Shown: one piece after another, positions 12,639 to 19,620 of the stretch
Position numbering within the stretch: position 1 is the first letter of the stretch
Layout: the number at the start of each line of letters is the position of its first letter
Assembly (NCBI GenBank): GCA_902475375.1
Contig: CABRZC010000018.1
Coordinates: forward strand, 1-25,373
Length of the DNA stretch: 25,373 nt
Direction of reading: 5' to 3'
Source: an uncultured Collinsella sp.
GTDB taxonomy: Bacteria > Actinomycetota > Coriobacteriia > Coriobacteriales > Coriobacteriaceae
Program-made: the position numbers and the translations under genes
The notes under the pieces: generated by a model
Database searches by the model: none
What the model was told of the DNA's origin: nothing
What the model saw: only the letters and a program-made list of their open reading frames with translations

Positions 12639-15469
12639 TGGCTGCCAAACTCATCGATCTTTCCTTTACGCTCAACGGCCGCAAGGTCAAGGTTCAGATT
12701 GCCCCCGACACCATGCTCTTTGCGCTGCTGCGCGAGCAGGGTTGCGCGTCGGTGCGCTGTGCCTGCGAGACCACCAACTGCGGCCTGTGCACGGTGTGGC
12801 TCGACGGCGACCCGGTGCTGAGCTGCTCGGTTCCCGCCGCGCGCGTCGAGGGCCATACCATCACCACGCTCGAAGGTCTCAAGGCCGAGTCCGAGGCGCT
12901 TGCCCGCGCCATGGCTGCCGAAGGTGCCGAGCAGTGCGGTTTTTGCGCTCCCGGCCTCATCATGAACGTGCTGGCGCTCGCCCGCGCCGCCAAGGAGGAC
13001 CCGAGCCTCGTCGCCACGCGCGAGGAGCTCTCGCGCCAGCTCGCCGGCAACCTCTGCCGCTGCAGCGGCTACGAGAGCCAGCTGCGCGCCATCGTGCGCT
13101 TCCTCAACGAGTCCGGCGTGCAGGTGGGCTTTGAGATGCCCGAGCTGCCCGTCAACGACACCAGCTGCGACGGTGTTTCCTACAAGCAGATCACCCACAA
13201 GCAGCCCAAGAAGGACTCGAAGGCCCTGCTCGAGGGGCGTCCCGTCTACACGGGCGACCTGGTGCCCGCCGGCGCCCTGATCGTCAAGCTCAAGCGCAGC
13301 CCGTATGCCCGCGCCAAGATCCGCTCCATCGATACGTCGCGCGCCCTGAAGGTGCCCGGCGTGGTGGGCGTCTACACCTACGAGGACGTGCCCAAGCGCC
13401 GCTTTACCATCGCCGGCCAGAGCTATCCGCAGCCGAGTCCCTACGACCGCCTGATTCTCGAGAACCTCGTGCGCTACCAAAACGAGGAGGTGGCGATCGT
13501 CGCCGCCGAGACCGAGGAAGCCGCCGACAAGGCACTCAAGCTCATCAAGGTCGACTATGAGGTGCTTGAGCCCCTGCTCGACTTTACCCAGGCGCTCGAT
13601 AACGACATCGTGGTCCACCCCGAGGGCGACGTGACCTTTATGTTCCCGCAGGGCGGCGACGTCCCGCGCAACTTGGTGTGCAGCGGTACCAGCGATTATG
13701 GCGATCTGGACGAGGCCTTCGCCCAGAGCGACATCGTCTTTGAGCGCACCTACACCAGCCAGGCCACGCAGACCGCGCCCATGGAAACCTTCCGCGCCTT
13801 CGCGACGACCGACGCGTTTGGGCGTATCTCGGTGACCACCTCCACGCAGGTGCCCTTCCACGTGCGCCGCATGGTCGCGCAGTCCCTCGATATTCCGCAG
13901 TCACAGGTGCAGGTCATTAAGCCGCGCATCGGTGGCGGCTTTGGCTCCAAGCAGACGGGCTGCTGCGAGATCTTCGTGGCGTTCGTGACCCAGCAGACCG
14001 GCCGTCCGAGCTATTGCTGCTACACCCGCGAGGAGACCATTACTGCGGGCAACTCGCGTCACCAGATGCAGATGACCGTTAAGCTGGGCGCCATGAACGA
14101 CGGCACCATCACGGCCATCGATCTACACACGCTGTCCAACGCCGGCGCGTACGGCGAGCACGCTACCACGACGATCGGCCTCTCGGGCCACAAGAGCCTG
14201 CCCATCTACAACCACGTGAAGGCGAGCCGCTTTAGCTGGGACGCCGTCTACACCAACACCAACCGCGGCGGCGCGTATCGAGGCTACGGTGCCACCCAGG
14301 GCCAGTTTGCCGTGGAAAGCGCCGTCAACGAGCTCGCCGACATGCTGCACATGGACCCCGCCGACCTGCGCCTTAAGAACATCGTGCGCGAGGGCGAGAT
14401 CATGCCGCAGTACTACAACGAGAAGCTCAACGCCTGCGCGCTCGACCGCTGCCTGCTGCGCGCGATGGACATGATCGGTTGGCGCGACAAGCCGCTGGCC
14501 GTGGACCTGGGCGACCGCGTGCGCGCCCTGGGCTGCGCGCTCACCATGCAGGGCTCGGGCATCTCCAACGTGGATATCGCCGGCATCGACATGCGCCTGG
14601 AAGAGGACGGCTTCATTACCATCGGCACCGGCGCTACCGATAACGGCATGGGGGTCGACACGATCCTGGCGCAGATTGCCGCCGAGGAGCTGGGCGTGGA
14701 GAGCTCGCAGATCGTGGTGCGCGGCGTGGATACCGACGTGTCGCCGTTCGACGCCGGCTCGTACGCGAGCTCCGGTACCTACGTGACGGGCCTTGCCGCC
14801 AAGAACGCCGCGACCGAGCTGCGCGAGAAGATCTGCGCCAAGGCGGCCCAGATGTGGGACGTTGACGTCGCCGACGTGGTCTTCGACGGCCAGTACGTGC
14901 GCTTGTCCGACGAGCGCGCTGCTCGCGAGTGCGGTCGCTACCTTACGCTGCGCGACTTTGCGAACCTGTGCGTCAAGAACATCGCGGGCGGCGACGCGCT
15001 CACCTCGCATGCCTCTGCCTGCCTGCCCGTTTCGCCTCCGCCATTTATGGCCGGCATTGCCGAGGTCGAGGTCGACAAGGCCACCGGCAAGGTTACCGTG
15101 GTGGATTACGCCGCTGCCGTTGACTGCGGCACCGTGATCAACGAGGCACTCGCACGCGTCCAGGCCGAGGGCGGCATTGCCCAGGGCATCGGCCACGCGC
15201 TCTACGAGATCGTCGAGCACGATGAGCGCGGCCGCCTGCGCACCGGCAACTTTATGAGCTACAAGCTGCCCACGCGCTTGGATATCGGCAGCATTCGCGT
15301 GACCTTTGAGCCGAGCTACGAGCCAACGGGTCCGTTTGGCGCCAAGTCCATCGGTGAGGTCGTCATCAACACGCCGCTCGCCGCCGTGGCCTCGGCCGTG
15401 GCGCACGCCACCGGCCACCAGGTTCGCTCGCTGCCCATCACGCCCGAGAAGGCCCTGCTGGGGGAGTAG
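12638..15469 (+). CDS. xdhD: Fused [2Fe-2S]-molybdopterin hydroxylase subunit, XdhD type (possibly selenium-dependent)
   Basis: This 943-residue protein joins two modules. Residues ~1-160 are the Fe-S part: a ferredoxin-like cluster with C43, C48, C51 and C63, then a second cluster from QCGFCAPG and GNLCRCSGY. Residues ~190-943 are the molybdopterin part, with GRPVYTGD, PRIGGGFGSKQ, NRGGAYRGYGATQGQF, SPFDAGSYASSGTY and GPFGAKSIGEV, the last holding the active-site Glu. The family hydroxylates purines or similar heterocycles. The fused order and many motifs are close to E. coli XdhD, but here the Fe-S cysteines are intact. XdhD-like enzymes have been proposed to need a labile selenium ligand. 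The nearby selD, DUF3343 and desulfurase genes support that by inference. The substrate is unknown, and no maturation genes are in the window. Confidence 0.9.
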   Translation: MAAKLIDLSFTLNGRKVKVQIAPDTMLFALLREQGCASVRCACETTNCGLCTVWLDGDPVLSCSVPAARVEGHTITTLEGLKAESEALARAMAAEGAEQCGFCAPGLIMNVLALARAAKEDPSLVATREELSRQLAGNLCRCSGYESQLRAIVRFLNESGVQVGFEMPELPVNDTSCDGVSYKQITHKQPKKDSKALLEGRPVYTGDLVPAGALIVKLKRSPYARAKIRSIDTSRALKVPGVVGVYTYEDVPKRRFTIAGQSYPQPSPYDRLILENLVRYQNEEVAIVAAETEEAADKALKLIKVDYEVLEPLLDFTQALDNDIVVHPEGDVTFMFPQGGDVPRNLVCSGTSDYGDLDEAFAQSDIVFERTYTSQATQTAPMETFRAFATTDAFGRISVTTSTQVPFHVRRMVAQSLDIPQSQVQVIKPRIGGGFGSKQTGCCEIFVAFVTQQTGRPSYCCYTREETITAGNSRHQMQMTVKLGAMNDGTITAIDLHTLSNAGAYGEHATTTIGLSGHKSLPIYNHVKASRFSWDAVYTNTNRGGAYRGYGATQGQFAVESAVNELADMLHMDPADLRLKNIVREGEIMPQYYNEKLNACALDRCLLRAMDMIGWRDKPLAVDLGDRVRALGCALTMQGSGISNVDIAGIDMRLEEDGFITIGTGATDNGMGVDTILAQIAAEELGVESSQIVVRGVDTDVSPFDAGSYASSGTYVTGLAAKNAATELREKICAKAAQMWDVDVADVVFDGQYVRLSDERAARECGRYLTLRDFANLCVKNIAGGDALTSHASACLPVSPPPFMAGIAEVEVDKATGKVTVVDYAAAVDCGTVINEALARVQAEGGIAQGIGHALYEIVEHDERGRLRTGNFMSYKLPTRLDIGSIRVTFEPSYEPTGPFGAKSIGEVVINTPLAAVASAVAHATGHQVRSLPITPEKALLGE

Positions 15470-15493
15470 CGGGTCAGCGAACAAGTCGTAATT

Positions 15494-15523
15494 GGCGGGG
15501 CGGGACAACTCGCCCCGCCTTTT
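15494..15523 (+). terminator. Rho-independent terminator of the hydroxylase operon
   Basis: GGCGGGGCG (15494-15502) pairs with CGCCCCGCC (15511-15519), loop GGACAACT, followed by TTTT. Confidence 0.9.
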
Positions 15524-15581
15524 GCACTCGTGGTGAGGTCGTGAGCCTATAAAACGTGTGCGTGCGCTTGCCGTTCGTATC

Positions 15582-15590
15582 TGCTATCAT
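15582..15590 (+). promoter_or_regulatory. Extended -10 promoter for tRNA-Leu
   Basis: TGC-TATCAT is an extended -10 ending 19 bases before the tRNA. No good -35 exists at 16-18 bases. The motif resembles TGC-TATTCT upstream of valS and TGG-TAAAAT upstream of selC. Confidence 0.5.
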
Positions 15591-15609
15591 TCCTAGTCTG
15601 TGCGCTCAT

Positions 15610-15693
15610 GCGGGCGTGGCGGAATTGGTAGACGCGCCAGATTTAGGTTCTGGTGGGATTCCCGTGAAGGTTCGAGTCCTTTCGCCCGCACCA
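15610..15693 (+). tRNA. tRNA-Leu (anticodon UAG)
   Basis: Acceptor GCGGGCG pairs with CGCCCGC. Anticodon stem CCAGA/TCTGG encloses TTTAGGT with TAG at 15644-15646. A class II variable arm is present, the T-loop is TTCGAGT, and CCA is encoded. The gene is 84 bases long. Confidence 0.96.
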
Positions 15694-15781
15694 ACGCACC
15701 CGCGTCGGCTTTTGCCCTCGCGACACTTTGTTGCATAAAGGTACCAGCACCTCAGATAAGCTGGGCAGTATGAGGAGGAAC

Positions 15782-17083
15782 GTGTTGAACATCACCGCTT
15801 CTGACGTCAAGGACGCCAAGCTCACCGCTACGGTCACCATCCCGGCCGCCGACGTCGACGCCGCGATCAAGAAGGCCTACAAGGACACCGCCAAGAAGTA
15901 CCGCTTCCCGGGCTTCCGCGCCGGTAAGGCCCCCCGTCCGGTCATCGACTCTGCTCTTGGCGCCGAGGCTACCCTCGCTCAGGCCACCAACGACCTGATC
16001 GCCGCCAACGAGCCCGCCGTCCTCAACGAGCTGGACATCGTCCCCACCAAGAGCGGTGACTACAAGGAGCTCGACCTCGCTAAGGATCACGAGGACTACA
16101 CCTACACCGTCGAGTTCTCCCTGCGTCCTGCCGCTGAGCTCTCCTCTTTCGACGCTGTCGAGATCGAGATGCCCCCTGCGGAGGTCACCGAGTCCGAGAT
16201 CAACAACCAGGTCGAGATGCTCCTCAACTACCGTGCCACCTTCGAGGACGTCGAGGGTCGCGCCGTCGAGGCCGAGGACTACGTCACCGTCGACCTCAAG
16301 GCCGTCGAGAACGCCGACAACTTCGCTGCCGAGGGCCGCATGCTCATCGCCGGTAGCGACAGCAACCCCAAGGAGTTCAACGAGGCCCTGATCGGTGCCA
16401 ACGTTGACGACGTCAAGACCGTCACCTGGACCGACGAGGCCGAGGAGGGCGAGGAGGCCGAGACCCACACCGTCGAGGTCACCGTCAAGGGCATCAAGGT
16501 CCGCAACACCCCCGAGCTCACCGACGAGCTCGTCAAGTCCGACTTTGGCTTCGACAGCATCGACGCCATGCGCGACGCCATCAAGATCGAGATCGAGCAG
16601 GACAAGGCTTCCCGCCTCCCGGCCGAGAAGGAGAACCGTTGCGTCTCCGCTCTCGCCGAGCGCCTGCAGCTCGACGAGATGGACGCCGACTACGAGCAGT
16701 CCGTCTTTGAGGAGCTTGGCCAGAACTTCCTGTCCAACCTCGCCGCCCGTGGCATGACGCTCGACACCTGGCTGCCCGCTTCCGGCCTGACCATGGAGCA
16801 GTTCATCGGCGACCTGCACAAGCAGGCCAACGACGTTGCTCGTGAGTCCCTGGCTCTCGACGCCCTCGCCCGTGAGCTCAAGATTGAGGTCACCGAGGAC
16901 GACATCAACGCCGAGTTCGAGAAGGCCGGCGTCAAGGACGTCGAGGCTTCCAAGGCCGAGTTCATCGCCGATGGCCGCATGCCTGCCGTCCGCGAGTCCA
17001 TCCGTCGCTCCAAGGCCGTCGACCACCTGGTCGAGAACGCCAAGGTGACCGAGGTCGACGAGGCTGCCAAGGACGCTGAGTAA
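15782..17083 (+). CDS. tig: Trigger factor (ribosome-associated chaperone, peptidyl-prolyl isomerase)
   Basis: Trigger factor binds the ribosome exit tunnel and shields nascent chains. The 433-residue length matches the family (432 in E. coli). Domain order is the N-terminal ribosome-binding domain with the signature GFRAGKAPRPVID (residues ~40-52), an FKBP-like isomerase domain around the middle (VTVDLKAVENADNF onward), and a long helical C-terminal chaperone domain. The start is set by AGGAGG at 15773-15778: GTG 15782 is used, and TTG 15785, one codon later and better spaced, is equally possible. The frame is open upstream to 15728, but that part overlaps the ribosome site. Codon use is highly biased, as for an abundant protein. 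It precedes clpP and clpX, a common bacterial order. Confidence 0.95.
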   Translation: MLNITASDVKDAKLTATVTIPAADVDAAIKKAYKDTAKKYRFPGFRAGKAPRPVIDSALGAEATLAQATNDLIAANEPAVLNELDIVPTKSGDYKELDLAKDHEDYTYTVEFSLRPAAELSSFDAVEIEMPPAEVTESEINNQVEMLLNYRATFEDVEGRAVEAEDYVTVDLKAVENADNFAAEGRMLIAGSDSNPKEFNEALIGANVDDVKTVTWTDEAEEGEEAETHTVEVTVKGIKVRNTPELTDELVKSDFGFDSIDAMRDAIKIEIEQDKASRLPAEKENRCVSALAERLQLDEMDADYEQSVFEELGQNFLSNLAARGMTLDTWLPASGLTMEQFIGDLHKQANDVARESLALDALARELKIEVTEDDINAEFEKAGVKDVEASKAEFIADGRMPAVRESIRRSKAVDHLVENAKVTEVDEAAKDAE

Positions 17084-17159
17084 TTCTCGCCACCTTGCCC
17101 GCGAGCGCATGTGTGCGCCCGTGATGGGGTAAAGTTATACACCGGTTATCCGGTTGCTT

Positions 17160-17205
17160 CGTACGGTGCCAGCCAATGCATAGCATGCGGGCACCGTACG
17201 TTTAT
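17160..17205 (+). terminator. Hairpin between tig and clpP, possible terminator
   Basis: CGTACGGTGCC (17160-17170) pairs perfectly with GGCACCGTACG (17190-17200), followed by TTTAT. The 19-base loop holds a smaller GCAT-TAG-like foldback. The T-run is short, so termination may be partial. Confidence 0.6.
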
Positions 17206-17246
17206 CTAGAACCAATTTGGTCCGCAAGAGAGAAATGGAGATGCGT

Positions 17247-17867
17247 ATGATCGCTAAGTTCGATTCCGCCCTCGTGCCATACGTTATCGAGCAGACGCCG
17301 CGCGGCGAGCGCAGCTACGATATCTATTCGCGCCTGCTCAACGACCGCATCATCTTTTTGGGCGAGGAGATCAACTCCGTCAGCGCCAACCTGGTCGTTG
17401 CCCAGCTGCTGCATCTTGAGAGCCAGGATGCCGAGAAGGATATCTCGCTCTACATCAATTCGCCCGGCGGCGAGGTATACTCCGGCCTGGCGATTCTTGA
17501 CACCATGAACTATATCAAGCCGCAGGTCTCCACCATCTGTGTCGGTATGGCCGCGTCTATGGCCGCTGTGCTGCTTTCGGCCGGCGCCAAGGGCAAGCGT
17601 TTCTGCCTGCCGCACTCCAAGGTCATGATTCACCAGCCCAGCGGCGGTGCCCAGGGTCAGCAGACCGAGATCGAGATCGTGGCCGAGGAGATCAAGAAGA
17701 CCCGTCGCGAGCTCAACCAGATTCTGTCCGACGCATCTGGCCAGCCTATCGAGAAGGTTCAGGCCGATACCGAGCGCGACAACTACCTCACTGCTGCCGA
17801 GGCCCTCGACTACGGTCTGATCGACCGCATTGTCACCTCGCGCGACCTCGCCGCGAAGGACGCCTAG
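17247..17867 (+). CDS. clpP: ATP-dependent Clp protease proteolytic subunit
   Basis: ClpP forms the barrel-shaped serine protease that degrades unfolded substrates fed in by ClpX or other ATPases. The predicted protein has 206 residues. The catalytic triad is visible: S104 in GMAASMAAVLL, H129 in VMIHQPSGG, and D178 in ERDNYLTA. The oxyanion-region NSPGGEVYSG and the C-terminal EALDYGLIDRIV are standard. ATG 17247 is chosen because GGAG (17237-17240) lies six bases before it and the mature-type sequence FDSALVPYV follows shortly; ATG 17241 or 17235 would add two or four residues. clpX begins one base after the clpP stop, so the pair is one unit. Confidence 0.94.
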   Translation: MIAKFDSALVPYVIEQTPRGERSYDIYSRLLNDRIIFLGEEINSVSANLVVAQLLHLESQDAEKDISLYINSPGGEVYSGLAILDTMNYIKPQVSTICVGMAASMAAVLLSAGAKGKRFCLPHSKVMIHQPSGGAQGQQTEIEIVAEEIKKTRRELNQILSDASGQPIEKVQADTERDNYLTAAEALDYGLIDRIVTSRDLAAKDA

Positions 17868-17868
17868 G

Positions 17869-18369
17869 ATGGCCGGTAACATGCAGGACGGCTTCGACGA
17901 GAACGGCAACCCCATCCGCTGCTCCTTCTGCGGAAAAGAGCAGGGTCAGGTCCGTCGTCTCGTAAAGGGCCCGACCAATATCTTTATCTGCGACGAGTGC
18001 GTCGCCGCCTGCTCCGAAATCTTGGAGGAGTCGCTGGCTTCGGACTTTATGGACGCCGCCCGTAACGGCAAGCTGCCGGGCTTCCTCAACGACCACGGCC
18101 AGGCTGCGTCCCAGCCTGCTGTGGATCCCGAGACTGAGGGCTTTGAGCTCGAGGACGACCGTCAGGTCATCACGCACGTGCCGACGCCGCACGAGATCTA
18201 TGGCGAGCTTTCGGCCTATGTTATGGGCCAGGAGGACGCCAAACGCGCCATGTCGGTGGCCGTGTACAACCACTACCGTCGCGTGATCGAGGGCGGCGCC
18301 GCGGTGTCTGCCTTTGACGAGGCCTCGGGCATGGGCGGCCAGTTTGACGATGACATGGACGAGGTGTAG
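17869..18369 (+). CDS. ClpX N-terminal part: zinc-binding domain up to the amber codon
   Basis: This is the 166-residue open part before the TAG. C18, C21, C41 and C44 (RCSFCGK and FICDECV) form the C4 zinc-binding domain that dimerises and contacts substrates and adaptors. A linker rich in acidic residues follows, then the start of the AAA+ region (PTPHEIYGELSAYVMGQEDAKRAMSVAVYNHYRR). As a free product it would lack ATPase activity. Start ATG 17869 is one base after the clpP stop. Confidence 0.7.
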   Translation: MAGNMQDGFDENGNPIRCSFCGKEQGQVRRLVKGPTNIFICDECVAACSEILEESLASDFMDAARNGKLPGFLNDHGQAASQPAVDPETEGFELEDDRQVITHVPTPHEIYGELSAYVMGQEDAKRAMSVAVYNHYRRVIEGGAAVSAFDEASGMGGQFDDDMDEV

Positions 18370-18387
18370 CTCGCCAAGTCCAACATT

Positions 18388-19281
18388 TTGCTGCTCGGTC
18401 CCACCGGTACCGGCAAGACCCTGCTCGCCCAGACGCTCGCGCGCATCCTCGAGGTGCCGTTTGCCATCGCCGACGCCACCGCGCTTACCGAGGCCGGTTA
18501 CGTGGGCGAGGACGTGGAGAACATTCTGCTCAAGCTCATCAACGCCGCCGATGGCGACATCGAGCGCGCGCAGGTTGGCATCATCTACGTGGACGAGATC
18601 GACAAGATCGCCCGCAAGGCCGAGAACCTGTCCATCACCCGCGATGTCTCGGGCGAGGGCGTTCAGCAGGCGCTGCTTAAGATTCTTGAGGGCACGGTGG
18701 CAAGCGTTCCGCCCACCGGCGGCCGCAAGCATCCCCAGCAGGAGCTGCTGCAGATCGACACGACTAACATCCTGTTCATCTGCGGTGGTGCCTTTGTGGG
18801 TCTGGACAAGATCATCGCCGATCGCGTGGGCAACAAGGGCGTGGGCTTTAACTCCGAGATCGCCGGCCCCACCTCGGTCGACGAGAACGACCTGCTTCGT
18901 CAGGTGCTCCCGCAGGACCTCAACGCCTTTGGCATGATCCCCGAGTTCGTGGGCCGTACGCCTGTCGTTACTCAGACGCAGGCACTCGACGAGGACGACC
19001 TGGTGTCGATCCTGACCGAGCCCAAGAACGCCGTGGTGCGTCAGTACCGCAAGATGTTCCAGCTCGAGGACGTTGAACTTGAGTTTGAGGACGCGGCTCT
19101 GCACGAGATCGCCCGCATGGCGCTCGCCCGCAAGACCGGCGCCCGCGGCCTGCGCTCCATCTGCGAGGACGTACTGCAGCAGACGATGTTCGACCTGCCC
19201 AGCGAGGAAGGCGTTTCCAAGGTCATCGTGACCGAAGCCTCCGTAAAGGGCGAAGAACAACCCCAGCGCATCTACGGGTAA
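18388..19281 (+). CDS. ClpX C-terminal part: AAA+ motor after the amber codon
   Basis: In the same frame as the N-terminal part, the nearest possible re-initiation codons are TTG 18388 and later ones; no good ribosome site is evident. The region carries Walker A GPTGTGKT (K183 in full numbering), the pore loop GYVGED, Walker B IIYVDEID, the RKHPQQE loop, GNKGVGF (the VGF variant of the ClpP-docking IGF loop), and the sensor-2 region GARGLRSI. All core motifs are intact, so the sequence shows no other sign of decay. Confidence 0.6.
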   Translation: MLLGPTGTGKTLLAQTLARILEVPFAIADATALTEAGYVGEDVENILLKLINAADGDIERAQVGIIYVDEIDKIARKAENLSITRDVSGEGVQQALLKILEGTVASVPPTGGRKHPQQELLQIDTTNILFICGGAFVGLDKIIADRVGNKGVGFNSEIAGPTSVDENDLLRQVLPQDLNAFGMIPEFVGRTPVVTQTQALDEDDLVSILTEPKNAVVRQYRKMFQLEDVELEFEDAALHEIARMALARKTGARGLRSICEDVLQQTMFDLPSEEGVSKVIVTEASVKGEEQPQRIYG

Positions 19282-19293
19282 ATAGCTTGAATC

Positions 19294-19323
19294 CAGGTCC
19301 CGCGGCAACCACCGCGGGACCTG
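19294..19323 (+). terminator. GC-rich hairpin after clpX
   Basis: CAGGTCCCGCGG (19294-19305) pairs perfectly with CCGCGGGACCTG (19312-19323) around CAACCA. Only ATTTG follows, so termination is likely but not textbook. Confidence 0.6.
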
Positions 19324-19330
19324 CCATTTG

Positions 19331-19408
19331 GGGACAGGTTTATTTGGTCGGTTTTATATGGGTAAACGTCATTCTGCCTGATAAAACCTGCCAAAATAAA
19401 CCTGTCCC
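19331..19408. repeat. Inverted repeat with GGGACAGG arms downstream of clpX
   Basis: GGGACAGGTTTATTTGG at 19331-19347 is complementary to the segment ending at 19408, with one extra base in the right arm. The inner GGTTTTAT/ATAAAACC continues the pairing. The right arm (19383-19408) is a 26-base exact reverse complement of 6214-6239. It therefore belongs to a dispersed foldback family rather than being a gene-specific terminator. Together with 19294-19323 and the valS leader element it fills the 339-base gene-free stretch 19282-19620; no gene was seen there. Confidence 0.85.
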
Positions 19409-19427
19409 TTATTGGTAGGTATGCCTG

Positions 19428-19436
19428 TGCTATTCT
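19428..19436 (+). promoter_or_regulatory. Extended -10 promoter for valS
   Basis: TGC-TATTCT would start transcription near 19443, giving a leader of about 178 bases that contains the whole foldback element at 19485-19600. No clear -35 is present. Confidence 0.45.
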
Positions 19437-19484
19437 GTGAGGTTGTTTAGTTAGTACCTTCAGACTGAAGTAATCGATACCTAA

Positions 19485-19600
19485 GGGGAGGAATGTAGGC
19501 CCGATTTTCGTAGATTCCGCACGAGCCGAAGACCACTTAATGTGGTCTTCGAGCGAGCCCAGGACCTGACCGAGCGAAAATCGGGCCTACATTCCTCCCC
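19485..19600 (-). repeat. Structured foldback element, copy 1 (valS leader)
   Basis: A 26-bp perfect outer stem joins 19485-19510 with 19575-19600. The interior holds a 10-bp hairpin CGAAGACCAC/GTGGTCTTCG with loop TTAAT (19527-19551). Read on the minus strand, the 37-base core (19515-19551) matches copy 2 downstream of valS at 35 of 37 positions. The outer stems of the two copies are unrelated in sequence. No T-run follows on either strand, so it is not a simple terminator. The valS ribosome site lies just beyond it. It could be a structured RNA, an RNase III target, or a small mobile foldback. Confidence 0.85.
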
Positions 19601-19620
19601 GGCGGGACAGGGAGAGATAT

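Larger units (their letters stand above)
17869..19281 (+). pseudogene. clpX: clpX interrupted by an in-frame amber (TAG) codon
   Basis: One frame from ATG 17869 to TAA 19279-19281 encodes a full-length ClpX of 470 codons, except that codon 167 (18367-18369) is TAG. Flanking residues are DMDEV-stop-LAKSNILLLGPTG. In ClpX proteins this place usually reads EL or a similar pair before the KSNILL strand, so a single G-to-T change of GAG to TAG is the simplest explanation. No frameshift is needed and sequence on both sides is well conserved. The stop separates the zinc-binding domain from the AAA+ motor, so the truncated product cannot unfold substrates. Possible causes are a sequencing or assembly error, a real mutation, re-initiation, or suppression. 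clpP immediately upstream is intact. Confidence 0.85.

Noticed and set aside
18367..18369. Amber codon of clpX as pyrrolysine or programmed recoding
   Set aside because: Nothing in the window suggests pyrrolysine genes, ClpX has no such residue in known families, and a one-base GAG-to-TAG change is simpler.
19437..19620. T-box riboswitch upstream of valS
   Set aside because: No T-box consensus (AGGGTGG with the CCGCG-type antiterminator) was found. The leader structure is the repeated foldback, also present downstream of the gene.
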